NCBI GenBank assembly: GCA_009782785.1
Contig: WRIJ01000001.1
Coordinates: 62,001-126,000 of the forward strand
Origin: Propionibacteriaceae bacterium
GTDB lineage: Bacteria; Actinomycetota; Actinomycetes; Propionibacteriales; Propionibacteriaceae
Length of the DNA stretch: 64,000 bases
Direction: 5' to 3'
Below, piece by piece: positions 57,419 through 64,000 of this stretch. The position numbers and the translations under genes are program-made. The notes below the pieces were generated by a model. The model did no database searches. It was not told the origin of the DNA and was given only the letters and a program-made list of their open reading frames with translations. Position 1 is the first letter of the stretch. Every line of letters starts with the position of its first letter.

Positions 57419-58822
57419 ATGTATAGTGATTCTACTCCGCACCCCGAAGCGCCTTTGTGGTTGGAGATCCCCGAGGACTTCGCTGGTCTTGACGGCAAGC
57501 TCTGGCCTTGCGGAACACGAAGGAACACCAGTGGAGAATTGACCTTAGCGGGGCATCGGGTCAGTGATTTGGTTGCTGAGTATGGAACACCTCTCTACGT
57601 GTTTGATGAGCAAGACTTTCGAGCGCGCGCTCGGGGGTTCGTGGAGCATTTTCCCTCGTGGAGTATTCACTATGCAGGGAAATCCTTTCTTAGTCGTACA
57701 GTCGCCCGCTGGATCGACGAAGAAGGGTTGAACCTCGATGTGTGTTCCGGTAACGAACTATCCCTCGCCTTGTCTGCTGGCTTCCCAGCTGAGCGGATTT
57801 CTCTCCACGGCAACAACAAAACGATCGAAGAGTTAAGGTATGCCCTCACAGAGGGGATTGGTGCCATTGTGGTGGATTCTTTCGATGAAATCGACCGGCT
57901 CCGGGTCATTGCATTTGACATGGGTAAACCTGCCCCAGTCATGATCAGGGTAACCACAGGAATTCATGCAGAAACCCACCAGTACGTTGCCACCAGTCAC
58001 GAGGATCAAAAATTCGGTTTCTCTATCCACTCAGGGCAGGCAATGGATGCCCTGGTCACCTGTTGGGAGCAACCCCAGTTTGACCTCCTAGGAATCCATT
58101 CGCACATTGGCTCTCAGATTCTCAATATGGATGGGTATGCCCGGGCTTCTCAGATCACGTTATTACTAGCGCGAGACTTCCATTGCGCGACCAACAATCA
58201 CATTCGTGAAGTAAACTTTGGTGGAGGATTCGGTGTCCCTTATCTTCCCAGTGACGAACCCTGGGACATAGAAAATCTCAGCGATACGTTGATCAGACAT
58301 GCTGAGAAGGGAGTTCACTACTATGACCTTCCAGATATTCACTTTGCTTTGGAACCTGGGCGAGCCATCAGTGGTCCACCGGGGGTAGCCCTCTACCGGG
58401 TGGGTACGATCAAGACAGTGGACTTAGGCGATGGTTTGAGTCGCAGGTATATCTCTGTGGATGGGGGGATGAGCGACAACATTCGTACTGCCCTCTATGA
58501 TGCAGACTACACAGCCATCTTGGCCAATCGAGTGTCAACTGCCGATGGGGTTCTCTCCCGGGTCGTAGGAATCCACTGTGAAACAGGTGACGTACTAGTC
58601 AAAGACGTCTATCTTCCAGCCGACATAGAAGTCGGTGATATTCTTGCCATCCCAGTGGCAGGAGCCTACAGCCGGTCAATGGCCTCAAATTACAACTACG
58701 CACTCAAAGCAGCAGTAGTCGCCGTGGTGCCAGGAGAATCTCAGATCATGATCCGAAGGGAAACCCTCGATGATCTGCTCAGGCTCGATATGGGACCACA
58801 TGGCTGTGAAAGGAGCCCGTGA
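57419..58822 (+). CDS. lysA: diaminopimelate decarboxylase
   Basis: A 467-residue PLP enzyme making lysine from meso-diaminopimelate. PLP Lys88 is in YAGKSFL; other motifs are CSGNELSLALSAG, LHGNNKT, GIHSHIGSQI, NFGGGFGVPY, EPGRAISG and CETGDVL. ATG 57419 sits 7 nt after TAGGGT, and an upstream in-frame start would run into the tRNA. The stop overlaps the thrH start (TGATG). Confidence 0.95.
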   Translation: MYSDSTPHPEAPLWLEIPEDFAGLDGKLWPCGTRRNTSGELTLAGHRVSDLVAEYGTPLYVFDEQDFRARARGFVEHFPSWSIHYAGKSFLSRTVARWIDEEGLNLDVCSGNELSLALSAGFPAERISLHGNNKTIEELRYALTEGIGAIVVDSFDEIDRLRVIAFDMGKPAPVMIRVTTGIHAETHQYVATSHEDQKFGFSIHSGQAMDALVTCWEQPQFDLLGIHSHIGSQILNMDGYARASQITLLLARDFHCATNNHIREVNFGGGFGVPYLPSDEPWDIENLSDTLIRHAEKGVHYYDLPDIHFALEPGRAISGPPGVALYRVGTIKTVDLGDGLSRRYISVDGGMSDNIRTALYDADYTAILANRVSTADGVLSRVVGIHCETGDVLVKDVYLPADIEVGDILAIPVAGAYSRSMASNYNYALKAAVVAVVPGESQIMIRRETLDDLLRLDMGPHGCERSP

Positions 58823-59496
58823 TGGCTAGTGAAATTTTGTGTTTCGATTTGGAGGGAGTCTTTGTCCCGGAGATTTGGATTCAGGTGGCAGAGCATACCG
58901 GTATAGAAGCGCTCAGACTCACCACACGAGACCTCAGTGATTATGACGAACTGATGAAACATCGATTGAAGACACTCGATGAGTGTGGGTTGGGGATCAT
59001 GGACGTACAAGAAGTGATCGCTGCCATGGAACCTATGGCTGGAGCACGAGAATTCCTAGCCTGGGCTCATGAGAATTTCCAGGTTGTCATCCTCTCGGAT
59101 ACCTTCTATGAGTTTGCCCAACCGCTCATGGCACAACTGGGGTTCCCGACACTCTTCTGCCACAATTTGGAGATCGATGCATCCGGGCGAATTGTTGACT
59201 ATCACTTGCGCTTACCTAACCAAAAAGAACAGGCAGTACGAGCCTTCCAAGGGCTCAACTTTCCAGTGTTTGCTGTGGGAGATTCCTACAATGACACGCA
59301 CATGCTTCTTGCTGCTGAACACGGGTTCCTCTATTGCCCACCACAGAAAGTGATCGATGAGTTTCCTGGGCTACCAGTTGTGCGTGACTATGATCAGCTT
59401 TCTCAGGTTTTAGCCGAGGTTTCATCGCGGCCACTGGGTCCCCAGCCCACTGATCACCAGAAACATGCTAAGCTTGCTCGCACTGAGAGCGAATAG
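58822..59496 (+). CDS. thrH: ThrH: phosphoserine phosphatase / homoserine phosphotransferase
   Basis: A 224-residue HAD-family protein. Motif I FDLEGVFVPEIW (Asp9 nucleophile, Glu11 in place of the usual second Asp), motif II VVILSDTFYEF and motif IV GDSYNDTHML match Pseudomonas ThrH along nearly the whole length. That enzyme dephosphorylates phosphoserine and can pass the phosphate to homoserine. ATG 58822 has AGGAG at 6 nt and overlaps the lysA stop. It occupies the place where hom-thrC-thrB often lie between lysA and rho in actinobacteria. Confidence 0.9.
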   Translation: MASEILCFDLEGVFVPEIWIQVAEHTGIEALRLTTRDLSDYDELMKHRLKTLDECGLGIMDVQEVIAAMEPMAGAREFLAWAHENFQVVILSDTFYEFAQPLMAQLGFPTLFCHNLEIDASGRIVDYHLRLPNQKEQAVRAFQGLNFPVFAVGDSYNDTHMLLAAEHGFLYCPPQKVIDEFPGLPVVRDYDQLSQVLAEVSSRPLGPQPTDHQKHAKLARTESE

Positions 59497-59613
59497 CTCG
59501 ATCAGTGGGAGTCACCACTCATAGTGAAATCCCGATAACATTCAAACATCTCGTGGTCCGGCATTGCCGTGGGTCATCCACCCTTGGCCGACGAGTACAA
59601 GGAGAGGACTTCT

Positions 59614-61173
59614 GTGTCCGACAAATATGAAGCAATGCTTCTCCCCGAATTGCGTAAGATCGCTTCGGAACTAGGTGTTGAGAGAGTCACCGGTGTCAAA
59701 AAATCTGAACTGGTGGCCAAGATCATGGAGAAATCGCAAGACTCCAGCGCAGTGTCACACCATGGTTCCGCTAACCGGGACAATTCCACTGTCTCCCAAG
59801 AGGTGGGGGCGCGATTGACCGCCCTAGGTATGGATTCACCGGCCCCAGCTCAGCAAGACAATTCTCGTGACCAAACCAAGGGGGACAATTCTCGCGACCA
59901 GGATCGTCGATCAGGTGGGGAGTCCCTGCGTGACGATGACGATTCTCCCCAAACTCGTCGTAACCGCCGTCGGAGAAATCGTGACCGCCAAAATCGGCGT
60001 CGCCCTGGGGTGGATCGCATGGAATCTGAACCTCAAGTGCAAGCTGATGACGTGCTTGCCCCCGTCCGTGGAATTGTTGATGTCATGGAGGGGTACGCCT
60101 TTGTGCGTACCACCGGGTATCTTTCCAGCCCTGAAGACGCCTATATGCCTCTCGGCATGGTACGAAAATACTCACTGAGAAAAGGGGACCTGGTCACTGG
60201 GTCGATCCGCCTGCCCAAAGAGGGGGAGCGCAAAGAAAAGTTCAGTCCCTTTGTTGCTTTAGAGACAGTCAACGGCCAGGATCCAGAGACTGCCAAAAAT
60301 CGACCAGAGTTCGCCAAGCTCACTCCCTTGTATCCTCAAGAGCGTTTGCGTTTGGAGACTGATCCAACCCAAATGATTGGGCGAATCGTCGACATGGTTG
60401 CCCCCTTGGGTAAGGGCCAACGAGGACTCATTGTTTCCCCACCAAAAGCAGGCAAGACCATGATCATGCAGGCTATTGCTAATGCTATTACCGACAACAA
60501 TCCAGAGGTGCACCTCATGGTTGTTCTCGTCGATGAACGCCCTGAAGAAGTCACCGACTTCCAGCGTACTGTTTCAGGAGAGGTCATCGCTTCAACTTTC
60601 GACCGCCCCGCAGAGGATCACACCATCATCTCTGAGCTTGCTATTGAGCGTGCGAAACGTTTAGTAGAAATGGGCAAGGACGTTGTTATTCTGCTGGATG
60701 GTATTACCCGCTTGGGGCGTGCTTACAACCTGGCCGCACCAGCATCTGGACGCATCTTGTCCGGTGGTGTGGATTCAGCAGCTCTCTATCCGCCCAAGAA
60801 ATTCTTTGGTGCAGCACGCAACATTGAAGATGGGGGATCACTGACTATTTTGGCCACGGCACTCATTGAGACTGGTTCCAAGATGGATGAGGTGATCTTC
60901 GAAGAGTTCAAGGGTACAGGCAACATGGAGCTGCGTCTTCGCCGTGATCTTGCTGACAAGAGAATCTTTCCCGCTATCGATATCGACGCATCAGGGACGA
61001 GGCGCGAAGAGATGCTCATGAGCCGTGAAGAGCTGGGAATCATCTGGAAGCTGCGTCGCGCACTGTCAGGGATGGAAGATCAGGCAGCGGTTGAAACCCT
61101 GCTCAAGCAAATGCAGAAGACGAAGTCCAACCACGAATTCCTCCTGCAAATCTCACGGACAACCCCCAACTAG
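59614..61173 (+). CDS. rho: transcription termination factor Rho
   Basis: A 519-residue RNA-dependent ATPase. The N-terminal Rho_N fold ([29 protein letters not shown] after the start) is followed by a hydrophilic insert at about 70-135 rich in Arg, Asn and Asp ([14 protein letters not shown]), usual in actinobacterial Rho. The RNA-binding cold-shock-like domain and the ATPase core come next: P-loop SPPKAGKTM near 275, [11 protein letters not shown], and [14 protein letters not shown] 59614 follows AAGGAGAGG; an upstream in-frame start at 59569 is unlikely. Confidence 0.95.
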   Translation: MSDKYEAMLLPELRKIASELGVERVTGVKKSELVAKIMEKSQDSSAVSHHGSANRDNSTVSQEVGARLTALGMDSPAPAQQDNSRDQTKGDNSRDQDRRSGGESLRDDDDSPQTRRNRRRRNRDRQNRRRPGVDRMESEPQVQADDVLAPVRGIVDVMEGYAFVRTTGYLSSPEDAYMPLGMVRKYSLRKGDLVTGSIRLPKEGERKEKFSPFVALETVNGQDPETAKNRPEFAKLTPLYPQERLRLETDPTQMIGRIVDMVAPLGKGQRGLIVSPPKAGKTMIMQAIANAITDNNPEVHLMVVLVDERPEEVTDFQRTVSGEVIASTFDRPAEDHTIISELAIERAKRLVEMGKDVVILLDGITRLGRAYNLAAPASGRILSGGVDSAALYPPKKFFGAARNIEDGGSLTILATALIETGSKMDEVIFEEFKGTGNMELRLRRDLADKRIFPAIDIDASGTRREEMLMSREELGIIWKLRRALSGMEDQAAVETLLKQMQKTKSNHEFLLQISRTTPN

Positions 61174-61208
61174 GCTCACGTGAGATGACAGGGGCTCTCA
61201 TGGCCTGG

Positions 61209-61214
61209 CATAAT
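61209..61214 (+). promoter_or_regulatory. -10 element CATAAT of rpmE
   Basis: CATAAT about 57 bp before the rpmE ATG, in the gap after rho. It would start a leader of about 50 nt that begins with a stem-loop. Confidence 0.4.
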
Positions 61215-61223
61215 GGAGCGTTG

Positions 61224-61253
61224 GTGCCGGTTCACGCACTCCCGACCCGGCAT
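61224..61253 (+). promoter_or_regulatory. leader stem-loop upstream of rpmE
   Basis: GTGCCGG (61224-61230) pairs with CCGGCAT (61247-61253), 7 bp with one G-U, closing a 16-base loop just before the AAGGAG ribosome site. It is possibly a ribosomal-protein autoregulation element. Confidence 0.35.
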
Positions 61254-61270
61254 GTATCAAGGAGAAAACA

Positions 61271-61486
61271 ATGAAATCAGGGATTCATCCTGACTATGTG
61301 TTGACACAGGTGAGTTGTACCTGTGGAAACAACTTCACTACCTATTCCACCAAAGCCGATGGAACGATCCATGCAGAGGTTTGTTCCAACTGCCACCCCT
61401 TCTACACTGGCAAGCAAAAGATTCTCGACACTGGTGGTCGTGTAGCACGCTTCGAGCGTCGCTACTCTCAAGACAAGTCCAAGTAA
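61271..61486 (+). CDS. rpmE: 50S ribosomal protein L31, zinc-binding form
   Basis: A 71-residue protein with the zinc cysteines Cys16, Cys18, Cys38 and Cys41 ([22 protein letters not shown]). This is the C+ form that holds zinc, as opposed to the zinc-independent paralogue made during zinc starvation. AAGGAG precedes ATG 61271. Confidence 0.97.
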   Translation: MKSGIHPDYVLTQVSCTCGNNFTTYSTKADGTIHAEVCSNCHPFYTGKQKILDTGGRVARFERRYSQDKSK

Positions 61487-61554
61487 CTTAACCCTCCCCA
61501 TCGGGATCATGCCCGGTGTGGTGAGGTCTTGTCGTCTTCACCAGAAAGGCCATC

Positions 61555-62625
61555 ATGGCTGGAGCTCAGGATTTCATCACCGAATTCCACACTCTCGAAG
61601 AGAAACTCGCTGACCCTTCCATCCATAGTGATGCTGCCATGGCCAAGCGTCTTGGTCGGCGTTATGCCGAACTCACCCCCATCGTTTCAGGATTGCGCGA
61701 GAAGCAACAGCTCACACAAGATATTGAGGCCGCCAGGGAATTGGGGGAAGAAGACCCAGGATTTCTGGACGAAGTAGCCAGCCTCGAGTTGGCACTCGCT
61801 GACGTGGATGAACGTTTAGTGAGATTGCTTGCACCGCGTGACCCCAATGATTCTCGAGATGCCATCATGGAGATCAAGTCCGGTGAAGGCGGTGAAGAAT
61901 CAGCGTTGTTCGCCAAGGATCTCTTTGCGATGTACGTTAAATTTTTTGACACCAAAAAGTGGACGATAGATGTTCTCGATTCCCAAGAAACCGATTTGGG
62001 TGGGCTGAAGTCCATTACTTTTGCTGTCAAAGGATCCACCCAAGGGGAAGCCCCCTTCGGTGCTCTCAAATTCGAAGGGGGAGTTCACCGAGTTCAACGA
62101 GTACCAGTCACAGAATCTCAGGGAAGAATTCATACGTCCGCAGCTGGGGTTCTTGTGATGCCGGAAGTTGATGACACTGACATTGTCATTGATCCTAGTG
62201 ACCTTCGCATCGATGTCTTTCGATCATCAGGCCCAGGCGGGCAAGGAGTGAACACCACGGATTCAGCCGTACGCATCACTCACCTTCCCTCGGGAACAGT
62301 GGTCTCCTGCCAAAATGAACGCTCCCAGATCCAGAATAAAGAATCTGCTCTGCGCATGTTGAGGGCCCGCCTTACTGCACTAGCCGAAGAACAGGCGGCT
62401 GTTTCTGCTTCAGAAGCTCGCAAGACACAGGTACGTACTGTTGACCGCTCTGAACGGATTCGTACCTACAATTTTCCGGAGAATCGCATCGCTGACCATC
62501 GTATTGGGTTCAAAGCCCACAACCTTGATGGTGTCTTAGCAGGAGATCTTCAACCCTTGGTGAGCGCTCTCCAAGAAGCCGATCTTGCTGACAGGCTCTC
62601 CCAAGCGACCCAGGGCGATTCATGA
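61555..62625 (+). CDS. prfA: peptide chain release factor 1
   Basis: A 356-residue RF1 that reads UAA and UAG. The stop-codon tripeptide region is RVPVTESQGRIHTSA and the catalytic GGQ is in SSGPGGQGVNTTDSAVR near residue 226. Coupled to prmC, whose product methylates the GGQ glutamine, by a 4-bp overlap. Confidence 0.96.
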   Translation: MAGAQDFITEFHTLEEKLADPSIHSDAAMAKRLGRRYAELTPIVSGLREKQQLTQDIEAARELGEEDPGFLDEVASLELALADVDERLVRLLAPRDPNDSRDAIMEIKSGEGGEESALFAKDLFAMYVKFFDTKKWTIDVLDSQETDLGGLKSITFAVKGSTQGEAPFGALKFEGGVHRVQRVPVTESQGRIHTSAAGVLVMPEVDDTDIVIDPSDLRIDVFRSSGPGGQGVNTTDSAVRITHLPSGTVVSCQNERSQIQNKESALRMLRARLTALAEEQAAVSASEARKTQVRTVDRSERIRTYNFPENRIADHRIGFKAHNLDGVLAGDLQPLVSALQEADLADRLSQATQGDS

Positions 62626-63461
62626 CCTCTGCTTTGGCTGTCCTAGCAACCACGCGTCGTACCCTTGCAGACGCTGGTGTCGATAGCCCTCAAGCCGATG
62701 CTCGTACATTGATGTGTGCAGTGTTGGGGATCGAGGCAACGCAATTACCGCTCGTCGATCACCTCACTGATGTTCAAGAGTCACAACTCAACGAGATGGT
62801 GAACCACCGCATCCAGGGCACCCCTGTGCAACACATCACCTCGACGGCTCACTTTCGTACCGTTAGTGTTCAGGTCGGCCCAGGTGTGTTCATACCTAGA
62901 CCCGAGACTGAGGCTCTTGCCGGGTGGGCTATTGACCAGGTGCGCACCCAACCACGGCGTGTGGTGGAATTGTGTGCTGGATCGGGCGCACTGTCTTTAG
63001 CGATTCACGCAGAAAGTTGTCCAGCTGCCCAGTGGGCTGTTGAGCTGAGTACCAAGGCCTTCACCTATCTGGAGAAGAATCTTGTCGGTACGCCCATTGT
63101 CCCGGTCCTCGGTGATATGTCTCAAGCGCTGGCAGAACTAGAGGGAACAATTGATCTTGTCGTGGCGAACCCACCCTATGTTCCGACAACAATCCGCAAA
63201 ACTCTGACTCCCGAGGTGCTCGCAGATCCAGATCTTGCACTGTTTGCTGGAGAAGACGGATACAAAGTCTTCCCCCTTGTCGCTCACAGTGCTGCTCGCC
63301 TGTTAGCACCCGGAGGTGTTGTGGGTTGTGAACACGGTGACGGCCAGGAGCGTATTGTTACTACCATCTTTACTGAGGCCGGTTTCACCTCTCTTGCCTC
63401 CCACAAGGACCTCACTGGCCGCCCACGCTTCATTACAGCTATGAAGCCAAACATGCAATGA
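62622..63461 (+). CDS. prmC: release factor glutamine methyltransferase
   Basis: A 279-residue SAM methyltransferase acting on the GGQ glutamine of RF1/RF2. An N-terminal helical domain (about 1-75) precedes the Rossmann-like domain with VVELCAGSGALSLAI and the catalytic NPPY near residue 183 (VVANPPYVPTT). Its start overlaps the prfA stop; the threonylcarbamoyl-AMP synthase gene follows after 16 bp. Confidence 0.95.
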   Translation: MTSALAVLATTRRTLADAGVDSPQADARTLMCAVLGIEATQLPLVDHLTDVQESQLNEMVNHRIQGTPVQHITSTAHFRTVSVQVGPGVFIPRPETEALAGWAIDQVRTQPRRVVELCAGSGALSLAIHAESCPAAQWAVELSTKAFTYLEKNLVGTPIVPVLGDMSQALAELEGTIDLVVANPPYVPTTIRKTLTPEVLADPDLALFAGEDGYKVFPLVAHSAARLLAPGGVVGCEHGDGQERIVTTIFTEAGFTSLASHKDLTGRPRFITAMKPNMQ

Positions 63462-63477
63462 TATGGGGATGGGAATG

Positions 63478-64000
63478 ATGTCAGTCTCACCACAGGCGCA
63501 ACCCAGTGTGCTCACCTTTGATGACTCCACTGTGGAAGAGTCTGCCACCAGAGTACTGGGTCGTGGACAATGTCTGGTGATACCGACTGACACGGTCTAT
63601 GGGATCGCGGCTCGCGGTGACGATTTTCGCGGAATTGCTCGTCTTCAGCAGCTGAAAGGACGTAGCGATGGATTCCCTCCACCGATACTCGTTGCCCATC
63701 CACAAGATGTCTGGGGCCTTGTTGCCCCTGTGTCTGATGCAGTACACCGAATCGCCCAGGCGTACTGGCCTGGACCGCTCACGCTCATTCTGCCCACTCA
63801 CCGCCATGATCTTTCCCTGTCGTCACATTTAGGAACACTCGGTCTGCGTGTTCCTGACCATCCACAGTTACAGAAGCTCCTTAGTGTCACAGGTCCTCTT
63901 GCTGTCTCCAGCGCCAATAGGCACCAATTACCACCGTCCACCACAGTTCAGGAAGCCATGGAACAATTCGGTACCGATGTTGAACTCTATGTTGATGGTG
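63478..64000 (+). CDS. L-threonylcarbamoyladenylate synthase (partial, 3' end outside window)
   Basis: The first 174 residues of a Sua5/YrdC/YwlC family protein that makes the activated donor for t6A37 of ANN-reading tRNAs. Visible motifs are VIPTDTVYGIAARG near residue 35, QQLKGRSDGFPPPILV, AYWPGPLTLILP, LGLRVPDHP and GPLAVSSANRHQLPPSTT. ATG 63478 (or 63475) follows a GGGATGGGA stretch. Located after prmC as in most bacteria. Confidence 0.93.
   Translation, partial: MSVSPQAQPSVLTFDDSTVEESATRVLGRGQCLVIPTDTVYGIAARGDDFRGIARLQQLKGRSDGFPPPILVAHPQDVWGLVAPVSDAVHRIAQAYWPGPLTLILPTHRHDLSLSSHLGTLGLRVPDHPQLQKLLSVTGPLAVSSANRHQLPPSTTVQEAMEQFGTDVELYVDG

Noticed and set aside
61487-61554. Hairpin after rpmE (CCATCGGG ... 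CCCGGTGTGG) as a terminator
   Set aside because: The stem needs mismatches and a bulge and has no T-run; prfA follows within 70 bp and may be co-transcribed.

Overview
The window is a 64 kb piece of an actinobacterial chromosome with a GC content that looks near 53%, low for the phylum. Several things point to the Propionibacteriaceae or a close relative, at moderate confidence. There is a methylmalonyl-CoA epimerase resembling the Propionibacterium enzyme, a membrane H+-pyrophosphatase, and the GlgE route to glycogen. Actinobacteria-only genes are present too (WhiB1, a SigR/RsrA-type pair, PdtaS, bL37, UPF0182, SCP_3), and dapF plus lysA indicate diaminopimelate peptidoglycan. Gene order also matches other actinobacteria in several blocks. 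I see no phage, insertion sequence, CRISPR array or rRNA operon. No stretch over about 300 bases lacks a gene.

Layout. 1-4.7 kb: the start of a DivIVA/FilP-like coiled-coil gene, mce, a small membrane protein with a PH-domain protein, phosphoglucomutase, and a CnoX-like thioredoxin-fold/TPR protein. 4.7-11.1 kb: glycogen cluster transcribed glgX-glgE-glgB. 11.2-17.3 kb: ligA, gdhA, mrp and a zinc-ribbon membrane protein. 17.4-24.1 kb: CitE-like lyase, pepP, zinc-ribbon coiled coil, rnpB, map, SCP_3 protein, miaA and dapF. 24.1-28.7 kb: hflX, a DinG/XPD-like helicase, an orphan ThiF-like protein and a DUF5679 zinc ribbon. 28.8-34.3 kb: the conserved actinobacterial group DUF2342 / PDZ Lon-like / UPF0182. 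34.3-43.6 kb: ZIP transporter, M16 peptidase pair, PEBP protein, a tightly overlapping ARH/PLDc_N/ABC exporter operon, and hppA. 43.7-44.3 kb: initiator tRNA and a decayed toxin-antitoxin pair. 44.4-49.2 kb: a five-gene peptide/nickel ABC importer. 49.3-57.4 kb: serA, hisN, rsgA, aroA, DoxX, sigR, rsrA, bL37, pdtaS, whiB1 and tRNA-Arg. 57.4-64 kb: lysA, thrH, rho, rpmE, prfA, prmC and a partial tsaC-type gene.

How the genes fit together. Pgm, GlgE, GlgB and GlgX cover interconversion of sugar phosphate and alpha-glucan. Mce and HppA fit a propionate-forming, pyrophosphate-using metabolism. DapF, LysA, ThrH, SerA, AroA, HisN and GdhA are amino-acid biosynthesis. Rho, L31, RF1, PrmC and the threonylcarbamoyl-AMP synthase form a gene-expression block.

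The most notable features are: a C-terminal KGN/YH/WF ('sunset'-like) domain fused to GlgB; a Lon-like PDZ protein that appears to have lost both catalytic residues; a repeated TANNNT-(6-7 nt)-start codon arrangement implying many leaderless mRNAs, one of them driving a 16-codon upstream ORF that overlaps the ZIP transporter; ThrH where hom-thrC-thrB usually lies; a terminator-like hairpin in the hppA leader; and the ARH/PLDc_N/ABC operon. The window is otherwise mostly core genome, and I do not see a clearly new defence or mobile system in it.
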